DNA of 64,000 bases from Istiophorus platypterus (lineage: Eukaryota > Chordata > Actinopteri > Istiophoriformes > Istiophoridae), in NCBI GenBank assembly GCA_016859345.1, contig CM029129.1, forward strand, positions 14,480,379-14,544,378, read 5' to 3'. Below are positions 1-13,168 of this stretch, one piece after another. The notes beneath the pieces are model-generated. The model saw only the letters and a list, made by a program, of their open reading frames with translations, searched no databases and had not been told where the DNA came from. A program made the position numbers and the translations under genes. Numbering within the stretch: the first letter of the stretch is position 1; every line of letters starts with the position of its first letter.

Positions 1-1924
1 ATTTTTGACTATTTAAAACTAAAACGATGACATGTTGCCCCTTTGAAAATGAAAGTTGAAAGGACTTTATTGATCAGTTGGTTTAATGAGCACAATGTAG
101 GCCTGATGTTGAAAATGATGAGTTCAAATTCACTATGAATTCAGTAGAGAAACAGGGGTCGGCAATCATTTTAGTGAACCTTATTTGAAGCCAAAGTCTC
201 AGAGCACACTGGAAAAATGTTCTGTGTGCTTCTCAGTATGTTTTGTTTGATGATTTCTTTGAATTCATTGAGAATGACAAACTCCTAGCTGGAGGTTATC
301 CACACACACACACACAGTGACATGCCTCATTTATGAGTGAATGAAGCTACGACAGCCATGACGTTGACACAAATCTGTTGCTGTAAAATAGCCTATTCAT
401 GGTGGGGCAGTATTGGATGCTACAATGCCATATTTGTCGGGTTTTACGAGGGACTTGTATTTATATTGTGACCTGTGTGTAAAATCAGATAAAAATTTAG
501 GTCTTCTCTATCCGCCTACCACTGCTCCGAAGTATCATAACCAGTTGTTGAAGAAATGATGACGGTGTTCAAGGTCGTGGATCTTTCCCGACACACACGT
601 GAGGTAGACAGACCGACAAAAGTGTCTGCTATTCTAGAAAGGGAGATGGAGATCTTTAAGGAGTCGTAACAATGGAGAGTAGAGTGCTTTGTATTCTGAC
701 CTCGGGCCAGAGATTACATGCCACGGTTGCCTTAGAAGAAACAGAGAGATACAGGGTGCGCCCGAGTCTTGTGTGGCAATTAAAAAATAAGAAATGTTGT
801 AAACTGAACGTTACAGTGTTAGTGTAAGGGAGAGAGACTTTGTCTGCTGCAGTGACTCTCCCTTGCTCGCCCTCTAAGGATGGACTTCATCACTAAACTT
901 AGTTCGTGCTTTGATTTTTGATACAGCTGTCTGGGTAAGAACAAGTTTTCTAACTCTTCCGGGCTGGAGCTTCAAAACGTGCCTGCATAGGGATGCCACT
1001 AGCTGGTATAATTTTGTATGACTGATAGTAGAATAATTATCTCATACCAGTTCATAGAGGGCTATGCAACCAAATTTGATCTAATTTTTATATAAGAATT
1101 TATTTATTTATATATTTTCAAAAGTCATAGTTTGGGAAAATATGTGAGTGTTGTTTCCACGCTGTACATTTTTAAAAGGCATCATTAACGGAAATTACAA
1201 ACAGCCATGGTATGATTGATATGCTATGGTTACTTCAGGCTTATATACTGTCTATGAAGTATGTTGATCCTAAATTGGAAATTTTGTTCTAATATCCATG
1301 GGGATAATGACTGGCCAAAACTGTAGGCTAAATAGCACGTTTTCATCACAAAATTATGATAATAAATAAATAAATGTGGTATCAATCACTTGACAGAATA
1401 TTAATTTATTTCAAGAGAAAAGGTTTTAGGCTCATGATTATAAATTCTCAACCAGACAACTATCTATGCTGAGACTGAAAAAAAAACAACCCTCACTCAC
1501 AGTCGGAGTAAATAAGCCTTTTATTTTTGACCATACAAATAATAAAGATATTCAAAAGACATTGCTTCTTGTATAACATAATATAACACAACATAACATA
1601 ACACGACATAACGCGACATAACGGGGGAATGTAACAACCACCTTGCTCCCGTTCCAGTCTGAACCGTAACAAAAGGCCAGTTAATCGTCTACCCGTGTTT
1701 TGGTTGAGACTAGATTTGGTTCACGGGCTCTGCCTAAAGGATTGGTTCATTTATGGAACCACAGCCACATTAATACAGCGGGTGGTGGGCGGGATGGTTT
1801 TCATAGCCCGGACAAAACCGCTGCTTTTGAATTAACTCCACTGCAAAGTCCCTCACTCGCGTCTCTGGCTAAACCCCCGCGCAAACTTTGCGCGCCCGGG
1901 AACCCGCAGCGCCCGCAGAACAGC
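1..1924. other. Upstream flank of the first OCTN gene; no gene seen
   Basis: This stretch is mostly AT-rich with no long or recognisable reading frame. It holds a short CA run near 300-317 and a degenerate ACATA/ACACA-type repeat near 1570-1625. From about 1860 the sequence becomes CpG-rich and runs into the first coding exon, which fits a CpG-type promoter or 5' UTR for the downstream transporter. I cannot place the transcription start. Confidence 0.5.
1878..1894. promoter_or_regulatory. Perfect 17-bp GC/AT palindrome just before the OCTN start codon
   Basis: The sequence CGCGCAAA-C-TTTGCGCG is a perfect inverted repeat around one central base. It lies about 30 bp upstream of the ATG at 1925, inside a CpG-rich stretch. 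It could be a protein-binding site or a small 5' UTR hairpin. Function is inferred only from position and symmetry. Confidence 0.3.
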
Positions 1925-4900
1925 ATGACCGACTACGAAGCCGCGACCGCCTTCCTCGGAGAATGGGGACCTTTCCAGCAGCAGGTGTTTTACCTGCTCT
2001 GCCTGTCCATCGTCCCCAACGGTTTCGCCGGGATGTCCATCGTGTTCCTGGCCGACACGCCGCCACACCGCTGCCTCGTTCCGGCGCACGTCAACCTGAC
2101 GGCCGCGTGGAGGAACAGCAGCATCCCGCTGGAGGAAGAGAGCCACGGCGACGCGCTGGTGCCAAGCAAGTGCTCCAGATACAAGCTGGACGATCTGCTG
2201 AGTTTCTCGGAGAGAGGTCTGCTGCCCGGGGTCGATGTCAATATGTCTAACGTGGCACGAGAAAGCTGCTTGGACGGGTGGGAGTATGACCGGAGCGCTT
2301 ACATTTCCACCATCACGTCTGAGGTTTGTGCGCCTGAACCCAAATTCAGAGGAGGCTGCAGCTGCTGCTGCAGCTGGAAAATTATTCAGAAGTTTATTGA
2401 AAACTGTCAGATGTGAAGAGTTTTAATCGCCCGCTCTGATTGTAACCTCGACTACGAAAACTACATTACACCTTGAACTCAGAATAGATACACGGATACT
2501 TTTTTTCCCCCAAATAGACACAAAAAACAAACAAAAACAACAAAAATAAAATATAATTGCAGATATCGCCTGTTATATGGAAAATAGAAATACATTTTTC
2601 CTTTGCATGTTTTGGAGAGGTGTTTCTAATGTTTTGCCCTCTTCAGTTAAATACATGTTCCAACATATGTCAACACTGTAGCTAAAGCACATGCACTATA
2701 CAGCAGTCTCAATAATAGTGAACATTTTAAATTCCCTTGAGGTTCCATATTTTATTAGAACTAAGATAATGACTGCTATTATTTACTGTATTTCTAATTT
2801 ATTCGTTATTTTCTCCACATAAGGTTTTTTAGATATTTTAGATATTTATATTTATCATAACCGTGGGACGTTTTTTTCTTCCTAAGGAATCACAGTTGTA
2901 GGATTCCGCACTTTTATTGTATTTGATGTACTCTGACATTTAATATGTGTGTGTGTGTGTGTGTGTGTGTGGGGGGGGGTGTTTCTTGCAGTGGGATCTG
3001 GTGTGTGATAACGGGTGGAAGGCTCCGCTGACTTCCTCTGTCTTCTTCTGTGGATATCTCACCGGCTCCTTCATTTCAGGACAACTCTCTGACAGGTGAT
3101 AGAAATAATATTAACTTAATACATCCCTGTGTTGACAGATGTTTTCCAAACGAAACGTAAGCCAGTGCATGTGTGGGGCTACTCATTAAGGGCCCAAGCT
3201 CACTGTGTCGTCTTTAACATTTAATTCTATGTCCTCCTTTACATCTCACTGTCAATCAATTACTAGGTTCCTCAGTTATTTATATGTTACAAGTTTGTCT
3301 TGAGACTTCGGGTAAAAGGTCAAGTCAGCATATCTGTAACACTCCAGCCAAATGAATAGATGAAACAGGCTTTCTTTGAAGTCTTGACCACATATCACCA
3401 TATATTGCTTATATGGCAAAACTGCTAGCCCACAGATGCCCACTTACACATACGGTAGGATGCAGAGCAACATTATCAGTCCACTGGAGTCATGATCTGG
3501 CCCCTTGGTGAATGTAAGTCCAATGTTCACCCACCTTCTAGGTATGGTTATGCCTTGATCAACTGTGAAAAGAAAATATGTGACTCGTTAACTGCTAGAT
3601 CTTTGATTTTCTTCACCAACTCATCCCTAAGTTTGCCATTTGTTGGTGGACGTGGTTAATGACTGAGGTTAAAGTGAGCCACACTGTTAGTGTGCCCTAA
3701 AACCAAAACAATAAGCTAAAAGAGGATAAAAAATTTGCTGTAAAAGTGCAGTAATGATGTAAAAAAGGGTGTAAAAGTGATGTGATGTAAAAGTGACCCC
3801 TCTCACACTGCGTGTAAAATAATCTATTAATGTAATGCATGCTCCCACATGCATTCACAATCCTGGTGTCATGAATTTGGACGACCTTCACATCTACACA
3901 GCATGTTCACTTGGTAATTTACCTGTTCTTTATATCCTTTTCAGATATGGGAGGAAAATAGTGTTGTTTGTTACCATAGCACTCCAGGCAGTGTTCACAT
4001 TCATCATGGTCTTTTCTCAATCCTGGCTCATGTTCTGCGCTTTGTTCTTCATCGTCGGCATGGGACAAATCTCCAATTTTATGTCTGCGTTTGTGTTGGG
4101 TACTTTTATTCCCCTCTACTCACTGATTCTCACTATTCAGAACAAAATAATTCACGATATTGCAAAAGACTGTGTAATATAGTCCTCGTGTTTTTTTTCC
4201 TCCTCTTGTGCTAAGGAACGGAGATTTTGGGCCCACACGTGCGGACAGTTTTCTCCACCATGGGTGTCAGTCTGTTCTTTGGTGCAGGCTACATGCTGCT
4301 GCCACTGTTGGCTTTCTTCCTCAGAGACTGGAGGATGCTTCTCCTGGGCACCTCTGTGCCTTCCTTCCTTTGTGTGCCTCTCTGGTGGTAGGTAGGTTTG
4401 TGTTTGCTCGTGTGTGTCTGTGTGAGTATTTAAAGGCACGTATTTTGCCATCTTTGCTGTGAACTGATATTTTTTTTCTGTAATAAACCTGTGCACAGAG
4501 GGCCTGCAGCAGCAGACCTTTCCGGTCTGTTGACCCTTCCCATCTCTTGTCTTGTGTGGTTTTTATTATTAACAAATGTAAATATTTGCAGGGTTTCCCA
4601 GTCTGCTGTGATGGTAAAGTGAATGTATTTGGTGTTTTGGACTTCCGGTCATGCAGAACAATTTAAATACAGCACTTTGGACTTTTTTGGTTTTGTTTTC
4701 AGTTTAAAGACTGAATGAATAAGATAATTGGCAGATTAACCAATAAAAAAATCATTAGTTCCATGATGATGATCTGTAAAATTTTTATATATACACTAAT
4801 TCTACCACTTAATATTGCCAGTTTAATAACTACCATGCCAAATTTTTGAAGGCTTAGTGTCAAGTGGGTATTTTTTTTGGAGGCACACAGTTTATCATTA

Positions 4901-6639
4901 GAATGAATCAAAATGAGGAAAAAGAAAAGCCTTAGTTGTATTTTTGCTGAATATGATGCTTTCCTCTGTTCCAGGGGAATTAAGCTCTCGCTCCCTCACT
5001 GTCCACTCTGTTTTGTAATGAGGTAGGTTCATCCCAGAGTCTCCTCGGTGGCTGCTCTCTCAGGGAAGAGTAAAAGAGGCTGAAGCCATAGTAAGAGATG
5101 CTGCTAAGAAGAACAAAACCGAGCCCACGCAGGTCATCTTTGGTCTTTCGCAGGTGAGCTCTCACTTAAAAACTGGCTTATGTGAGTGTATAAACACCAA
5201 GGAGCTAACGTTGCAGCACTGACTGTCACTATACAAAAGGTGCAAAAAAAGTTAAGTTATCACTTCAACAGTTATCTACAAAGCGATGCAAAATGACATG
5301 AATTTAGCCTTCTATTCTACTGAAGACACAGTGCTACTGTGACACTATAACTCTCATAATCAAGCCATTAACCAGTTCATAGCCTGCTCATACTGGTTTT
5401 CTTTGGATCAGCTTTTCTTGGTATGCTCACCTCCGAGAGGGGGAGTGTGATTGAAGAACGAGACTCGTAGGGTTCACTGCTCAGTATGATATAATCATTT
5501 ACTGTTCTGCACATGAATGAGCAATTATCTAGAGGGAAGCAGACAGAGAATTGGCAAAGATTTACCAAGCAGATTCCCCTCTGTGGCTGGAGTAAATTTT
5601 CCAAAATGTCTGACCCCAAGACAGTTTATTTTAAATCTCTGTCTCTCTTTAACCTTGTCATCTTTTATTCCGATGTGTGTCGCTACAATATCACTTAACA
5701 AAAATGTGGAAGCTAGACAATCCAAGAAAAAAAAATGCTGAAATCCGCTTTTGCATGAGACTTGATCAGACTGCTTACTGCTGTAAAAGTGTTTTTGCTT
5801 TTTAGAGCAGAAATTTAGGAGTTAAAGTGCAAAGTATTGTCTGTCGGTATTATAAAGAAGCTACTATGTATGTTGAGGAACTGGGTAGTTGTTCTTTCAT
5901 TACGGGAGCTCATTATTTTTAATTAACTGTAAAAATGCATCAGTTGTTCTGCACATTCATTTCTCCTATCCAGCTGGCCCCAACCACACCCAACATTTGA
6001 ACAGTGAACTTTGTTCCATACAAAAAAAAAGCCACATTGATGACCTTTCCCCTGGGTAGATGCACACTGTCTGGCACAGTCCACCTTGGAAACAGACAAT
6101 GAACCTTCTGCATGGGTCAGAAATTGTTAGAAAGTACTCATACCTGAATATCTTACAAGTTTAAGCAGTGATGTTAATGTAGCTGCACTGATAATTGGAA
6201 TGAACGGGATGAAAGGATAAAACATATCCTACTAAATATTTAAAGCATTTTTGGCCCCTAAATTTGCACATTTCACATTGGACTTTTGCCTTCACTCACG
6301 TCTGATCATCTGATCATTTGGGTACTTTATATGTGAACATATGCACATTCATGTGTTCACTCAGCAAGCGGCCATACATTCACATTGTTCTCTCTAATTA
6401 AATTATTTCTCAACCAATGACTGCTGGTAAAGCGTTTGTTGTTCCACGTGCTCTTCTGCCCCACAGAAAGAATGTCAGTCTGTGAAGCAGGCAACCCACA
6501 ACATCTGTGACCTGCTGGGTTCTCGAAACATCCGCTGGATCTCTGTCACACTGTGGCTGGTCTGGTGAGTCCCTGCTGTCCCATCTGACCTCCACATTCA
6601 GTACAGTGACCCCTGCATGCACAACTTCACACACAGGCA

Positions 6640-6680
<41 letters not shown>

Positions 6681-9600
6681 ACCTGAATACTCACATGTAG
6701 ACATATATACACGCTGTTACACATATACATACACACACCAACAGTTTCAGCAAGTTCATGCATCACCTCGACCACATGTCAGCCCATTTTACTAACAACA
6801 AATAATGACCTGTCGGGTGCTGTGAAGCCTGCAACTAAGATCAAAATCAGGTTTTATGTAACCGCACAGTATGTCTGTATTCTTCCTGTAATCACTTCCT
6901 TGCTGAGTCTTTAAAAAACAGATGCAGCTTGACTTTTCTTTGATTTAGAACCGGTTCCACCTGGTCTTACATTTAGAAAAAAAAGTCTTTATCTAAACAC
7001 AGCAGGTGGATAAGCTCTCGGTTGCACACAATTTTTTGCTGCTATTGAAGCACTCCCAAACCTTATATGGTCAAAAAAATTTAAGGATGCAAATGCCAAG
7101 TGTTTTTCCTATATAATGTTTATCATCACAGCTTAAGGCTTTTATTTGATACACTTAAATGTCTTAGAAATGCTTGTCATATACTGACCTTTGTGCAACT
7201 TCAGCTAATATCATTTTTTTATGAATTAAACTTCTTCAGTATCCAGATATCAGTGTTTTATACGCTCCTCGTATTCCTCAACACCAGGTCATAAAACTGT
7301 CATCAAATTAATTATTTTTTATAACTGAGTACTGTTGTATTCAGTGTGAGTAAAAAGTACATTACACATAGCCAGTAAAAATTTTGATTGTACTTACCAA
7401 AGCCAGTGTTTTGTTGACCGCTGTTGTAGTGGCATCATTTGTGGGTTTGCTGTGAACATCCAGTCCTGGTCTCCTGCTATGAGGGAGGGCAGATCCAGTC
7501 TTAATTCATCATCACATACTGTATATTTGATATAGATTACTCAACTACTTTAGCAGATATATCAACAATGTGTCAGTGACCAGTTGTGAAAGCCTCATTA
7601 TGATTCTGCCCATGATGTATTTTCATGCCATTTAGGTGTACGGGGCAACAATCACCTCGTAGGTTGTTCATTATGTTTAACAATTGTCCCCACAGGAACA
7701 CTGTGACCATCGCCTACTTTGCACTTTCCCTGAACACGGCAAACCTGCACGGCAACGCTTACCTCAACTGTTTCCTGTCGGCTGTGGTAGAGATACCAGC
7801 CTACACTTTGTCATGGGTTTTGTTTCGCTGGTGTCCCAGACGACTGAGTATCTTCGCAACCCTCTTCATGGGAGGATTGGTTCTACTCTTCATACAGCTC
7901 ATACCAGCAAGTATGGCACTTCAATAACCATTACTTATCATAATGTTTTTCCTTATATAGTCGAATACTCAAGTTTGTTTACTTGGTTACATGCAAAAAG
8001 ATACAGACATGCAGACAGTGTACACTTAACTGGATATGTTCTCATTTAAATCCAAGTAGAATCTGTTTGTTTTCATTTGGATTGTCAAATTATCGCTTAC
8101 AATTCAATATTTTACAATTCAATACTTTATTCCCTCTAGACCTGATTTCTCTAGCCATAACGCTGGAGATGATAGGGAAGTTTGCAGTGACGACAGCATT
8201 CGCCATCGTGTACGCCTACACAGCAGAACTCTACCCGACGGTGCTGAGGAATACAGCTATTGGTACCTGCTCCATGGCCTCCAGGATAGGCAGCATCATT
8301 GCCCCATACTTCATTTACTTAAGTAAGGGTGCTCTTACCTGTGCCTGAAGTACAGCAAGTTCACGCCCCGTCATTCAGCAGTCTATTAATTACTGTGGCA
8401 AAAGTGTGAGCGTCAGGAACGCGTCCATTAAAATCCCTCTAGTTTTTGCACAAGCATGAAAGAGCAACATGGGTGTTCATCCATGTCTAATAAACAGATC
8501 TCACCTGCTTTGTTATCAGTTCTGCTATACTTTTCTGTTTACATAGGGTACACTCGCATTTTCCTTTGTATATCTTAATCTCTGTTCTTTTCTTGTGTGT
8601 GAAAATTGCATTTTTAAATCCCTGTGGGGGTATAATGTGCCCGATCTTCGGCACTCGTCAGATGTGGCTGAAATGCAAATAGGAACGCTAATGTGGCTTT
8701 TTGTTTCTAGACATCAGTTCCTCCGGTCCCACAGTACCTGGAACTATTTGGTCGAAAAGGGCTATCAATCTTGATGTTAAGATTTAGTGGATTTGGAATT
8801 ACTGATGTAGCCACATCAAGCAACCTTCTTTTTTAAGACTCTTAAAAGTCCACCTTTTGTTTTTTTTTTTTTTTGTTTTTAACTGTTCTACGTTACCGTT
8901 TTAGCCAAGGTTGTCTTTCACTGTCCCTCCCTCTGATGTGTTGCCACAGGAAGCTATTCGATTTCACTGCCTTACATCCTCATGGGAAGTCTTACAGCTC
9001 TGTCGGGGTTGCTGAGCCTCCTGCTGCCTGAGAGCTATGGAATGCCTCTGCCTGACACCATCACTCACATTCTGCAATTCCCTGGGTAAGACTTCACGTC
9101 CCTGTCACTACCTTCCCAAGAGACTAGGGTTATTATAAGTTTGGATTGGTCTACATATGTATTTACTGGTTAATATTTTTGGACAGTTTTTAAATTTTTA
9201 TGTTGAACTAATGTTCTGTATGTTATATATCAGGATTTCTCACCACCAACAATTAACAAAAACCTTTTTTGCCAGCTTTAAAATGCTTTACTATACTATA
9301 TGTACACACACACACACACAAACCTTTTAATTTCAGCCACCAGATAATTTCTTTTGGCCACTACTATCACATATCTACCCACCACAGCTAGTATTATGTG
9401 TGAACAGATGGATACAAACAGTACAATATCAATAACCCACCTTAATATTAGGGAATAGTATCAGATTATGGGAAATCACTTTGCTTTAATCAGAAGACTG
9501 ATATTGCCAGACTCTTTCCAGTCTTTGTGCTTAGTTTAACCTAACTATGCTAAGCTTCTGGCTGTAGCTTCATATTTAGGAGATGACAGTGACATCAATC

Positions 9601-10126
9601 TTCTCATCAAACTCTCTTACTGAAAGCAAAGCATATTTCCAAAAAGGTCAAATTATTCCCTTTAACCACATTAAGAAATGATAGGGCTATGAATCCGTAG
9701 TCTTTCTATTTCAAATACGCAGTCCAATTTTAAAAAAAGCAGCATATGGCTCAAGTACAAATACTTAGCTCATCATCTAAAGTACACAAGCAACACATGA
9801 ACTAGATGAACTAGATGAACTAGATGAACTAGACATGTTATTTGTTGTAGCTCAATCCACAATAGTTCAGTTTCATTTCATGGACATTTATCTTGGTGTT
9901 TAGTATTTCCTGTACTCACACAAGCCCACACAAACTATACTGTCTGGGTCGGGATAAAACTTCGTCATTGGCCCGGGCTATAGGTGCCCACCTAGTTCAC
10001 GTACAGTTACTTTAAAAACAGGCCTGTGCTGATCTCTGTGTGTGAATCATTACTGTCACCCTATCACTGTGTTTGCTTTACTCTAGTTGTTGTCACAAGA
10101 CTCCTTATACAGTTGCACGCACCTAA
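1925..10126 (+). CDS. slc22a5: OCTN-type organic cation/carnitine transporter (SLC22A4/A5 group), complete, 10 coding exons
   Basis: Exons: 1925-2323, 2992-3095, 3945-4099, 4216-4387, 5027-5153, 6467-6564, 7696-7910, 8140-8322, 8950-9085, 10087-10126. All junctions are GT-AG and the phases join into one 542-aa frame. The family moves carnitine (with Na+) and organic cations across the plasma membrane through 12 helices. Seen directly: start MTDYEAATAFLGEWG; a large first extracellular loop with N-glycosylation sequons at N57, N64 and N106; the transporter motif GQLSDRYGRK across exons 2-3; and FIPESPRW in exon 5. The P-loop-like segment of human OCTNs is altered to GTEILGPH. Exon sizes 104/155/172/127/215/183/136 are the same as in the second OCTN gene here. 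The protein ends GCCHKTPYTVART. A possible polyadenylation signal ATTAAA lies at 10369-10374. OCTN identity is firm; the choice between a4 and a5 is not. Confidence 0.93.
2946..2979. repeat. (TG)n microsatellite followed by a G run
   Basis: About 12 TG units are followed by a run of about nine G, directly before the exon 2 acceptor (exon starts at 2992). The polypyrimidine tract of this splice site is therefore short and embedded in repeat sequence. Confidence 0.9.
6647..6672. repeat. (CA)n microsatellite in intron 6 of the first OCTN gene
   Basis: An uninterrupted CA run within a wider CA-rich stretch just after the exon 6 donor. No coding role. Confidence 0.9.
9797..9832. repeat. Four perfect tandem copies of a 9-bp unit
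   Basis: The unit ATGAACTAG is repeated four times without error in the last intron of the first OCTN gene. It is a short minisatellite and likely length-polymorphic. Confidence 0.9.
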
Positions 10127-11344
10127 GAAGAGGAAAATGCTGATGAAAGGAAGTCTGCGGTTGTCCCCTTCACAAGGAGCATCACTGATATCCAGCTTGA
10201 GAGGAATAACTGGACAAACATCAAGTCTCGGTCCACATTTCTGCTAAATGGACATTTGTCAGATATAACTCCAAGGATAGTTATTTTGTCACAGGATGTG
10301 AGAAAAAAAAAAAAGGAAAACGATGAGACTTCAACAGGGCTGAGGAACATGACATAATACAATGGTGCATTAAAATATCTCCACAAATCTGGAATAATGT
10401 TTTCTCTGAGCCAGTATAAATGAAGAATCTAACTGAATCACTGCAACATATTCACATAATACTGCTCTTCACTTAAAAATCAACAGTGCATACACATAGA
10501 GGAAAGTTTCTAATATTATGATGAAATAACAATCAGAACCAGTCCCCACATTAAGGATTTTATGGAACTCAGGGCCCCAAATTGCAGTTGCATATGTATG
10601 GAAGCCCATTTCCACTAATCTCATGAAAAAAAACATTATAATGGAGAAACTTTCTGGAATTACTTAATATCTCACGATAAGTTGTTTTCACTTTTTTTTT
10701 CCTTATTTTTCATCACATTTGCTGAAATCGGCTTCCGTACCTATGCGACCAATTTTGAGAGTCTGCAAGTTCAAACTTCATGTGGTCTTATTTGTGCGAG
10801 CATAACATAGGCTGTGTGGCAAAAGTAAAAACTTACACGTAGCACCTTTAAAAACAAAATGAGAAGGAGGAGGAGGCTGAGAAAGAAGAAGAGCCAACGA
10901 GAGGTCACAACTCACAAACATCTGATGATGAGAATGCAGGTGGGGACAGAACAACAGAGAAGGAGAAAAATAACTACTTTCAACCACAACAGCTAAGGCA
11001 GTACTCGCAGTTGCGGTACAAGGGAAATACTATTGCCGTGTGTGTATTGTAGGCAATGGGGCCCCTACTTTGAACTCTCAACTCAAAGTTTCAAGATTCA
11101 ACACAAGTTGCACCATGACATTAAGGAACACAAAACCCGCAGGGACCAATGCATCACCCAAAACACTCAGGTGATGCATCGACTTAGCGAAGAGTTACTC
11201 AAGTAAGAAAGGCTTAAAACCACACATGAGAGCTTTAATACGTCAAATAATAATTTATAATCTTGTGTATAACAATAGATTTAGAAGCTTAAGAAAATGT
11301 ATATGTTCCTTATGCATCTCCTTATGTATCTCGCACTGTAATGT
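10127..11344. other. 3' UTR/intergenic DNA after the first OCTN gene
   Basis: Directly after the stop codon comes probable 3' UTR, with ATTAAA at 10369-10374 as the nearest polyadenylation-like signal. The remainder is AT-rich, with a purine-rich patch near 10860-10970. No coding exon, RNA gene or recognisable transposon was seen. Confidence 0.5.
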
Positions 11345-12300
11345 ATCTGCTGAACAGTTTCAGGTAGAGGTCATCCAAAACTCTCTGGAAGGTACTTAGA
11401 GTATACACCTGTACGAGGATTAGATGAATTTATGATGGGAGAGTTTGTATATAGAGCAGCCACACTATATATACATGAAATCAGATGTGTCTCCACCAAA
11501 ATTATACAGTATGCTGAGATATATATCAATATTCAGCAAATATCAATAATAATTGTAGGTTTAATAATAAGTAATAAGAAGTTTAACAGTTTACTCACTG
11601 TAACAAAAAAGGTGAAATGCAGCTGTCAGTTCTAGAAACAGTTGTACATGTGCCTGCTCCTTTTTTTTTTCTGAACTAAAGCTCTGCGGTGTAGGCAAAC
11701 GTCAGGGCTCTAATGGTGGTAATACCAAATTTACCCAGCATCTCCAGTGTAACAGAGAGATCTGATAAACCAGAAGGACAATAAATTGAACAGAATAGAA
11801 ACACAAATCCTGTCTATGTATGATGCACTCTGTAGCACTTGATTAAATGCATTATAACTGAGTATATGGAGTTTTTTTTATCTTTTTTCCCTAGGCCTAA
11901 AGATATTTCTGCAACTAGGCAGTACTGTGTGAGTCAGCACACAAGTCCGCCAATGTGGTGGTTTGGATGGGAAAAAAAAAAATGCTGCCAGTGCAAGTAC
12001 AGTCCCAAGTGTTCAACACGGTCATCAGGGCAGAGATGTGCCTGTTTGAACTGGCTCAACCTCAGTGTCGCCTACTTTACTGAAGTTTTAGTATTGTGCC
12101 TCCCACGTAATTTGTTTTGGATAATGGCATCTGCCAATTGTGTGACTATAATTTAATGTAATGTAATGAGCACATTTTCCAGAAACGTAGTTGAAATATC
12201 TGTCCCAAACCACTGATGAAAAGGAGGATGGAGATCACTGTCCAAGAGGGCGAGAAGATTTAACCAAAATAAAAATTGTCTGAAGAGCAAATTATGAAAT
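11345..12300 (-). pseudogene. Decayed third OCTN (slc22a4/5-like) copy: remnants of exons 9, 8 and 3
   Basis: Three blocks match the intact minus-strand OCTN gene at 13.2-18.2 kb in the same order and orientation. About 11345-11430 matches exon 9 and its acceptor region with some 70 bp of the exon interior missing. About 11592-11770 matches exon 8 and its donor. About 12167-12300 matches most of exon 3. Spacing between the exon 9 and 8 remnants resembles the intact gene, while exons 4-7 are gone (the intact gene has about 2.5 kb there). Many substitutions and indels break the frame. It is best read as a tandem duplicate of the neighbouring gene that has died. No exon 1, 2 or 10 remnant was found. 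The later insertion at 12111-12169 lies between the exon 8 and exon 3 remnants. Confidence 0.82.
12111..12169 (+). mobile_element. 3' tail of a fish SINE/L2-type element
   Basis: The stretch resembles the widespread fish element tail of the type TTTGGATAAAAGCGTCTGC followed by ATGTAATG-type repeats. Here it reads TTTTGGATAATGGCATCTGC and ends in TAATGTAATGTAATG. The 5' body, perhaps from about 11900, is not recognisable to me. It lies inside the OCTN pseudogene. Confidence 0.5.
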
Positions 12301-13168
12301 GAGAGTAAATTAGAAGACAAAAAGGGCAACAGAAGACAAAACATATGTTGATAGAAAAGTTTGATGTTTTTCATAATGATTTACTTTATTTACTTAAAGC
12401 TGCAGTAATGGGCTTTGAATGATATAATATTATTATAGCTGCCAGGGATCCAGAAATGTGGTTGTTATAACAACTAACTATAACATTTAAATTAATATTT
12501 GAGCATAAACTGAAAGTCAGTGGTCAGAAAATAACTTGAGTTCTCAAAATGCCGATCTGTTTATTATCAGCTGCTAAGTGAGTACTTTTCTGTTTAGTTT
12601 TTTCCCTTTGGGTCTCTATTTTGTTTTTCTTTTATTTTTAGAATGTCTTTTATTAATATTTATATGCATTCAAAATCACCCTGTCAAATTTTTATTGGAT
12701 ATGCAAGCTTTGGGTCAAACTTAAAACCTTTTTAAACAGTTTTCCTGTCTAATCGAGACAAACCAAGAAACCCACACACACACACACACACACCACACAA
12801 AAAAGAAAATTGACTTCAAATGTATCACTCAGGATTTAATTTCAAAATTTGAATTTCACATTCTGCTGTCTTTGAGTTTTCAAATGTATTAAAATTTTTT
12901 GATGAATGACTTACTAAATAAAAAAATATCAAATACTCATATGTTGACAAGAGTAGAGACAAGGTAATGACACACTTAAATGACCGATATATTGAAAGGG
13001 CAATATTAAAATAAAAAGCTCCTGAAATGGAAAATTGAAAAGCATAACTTTTAATACTCTAAACAAAGACAAAAACTTTAGCAAAACTTAAACTGAAGTA
13101 TATACTGCCATTTTTTTCCTTTTTCCATTTTTTCATTTAGTTTTAACCCAGGATAAATTTATGTTCAA
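12301..13168. other. 3' flank of the second OCTN gene
   Basis: AT-rich sequence with a CA microsatellite at about 12773-12793. On the minus strand an AATAAA at 12691-12696 lies about 470 nt after the stop codon of the second OCTN gene and is a plausible polyadenylation signal. No exon was seen here. Confidence 0.45.

Noticed and set aside
6410..6775. 121-codon minus-strand open frame
   Set aside because: Overlaps exon 6 of the first OCTN gene and a CA repeat; shadow frame.
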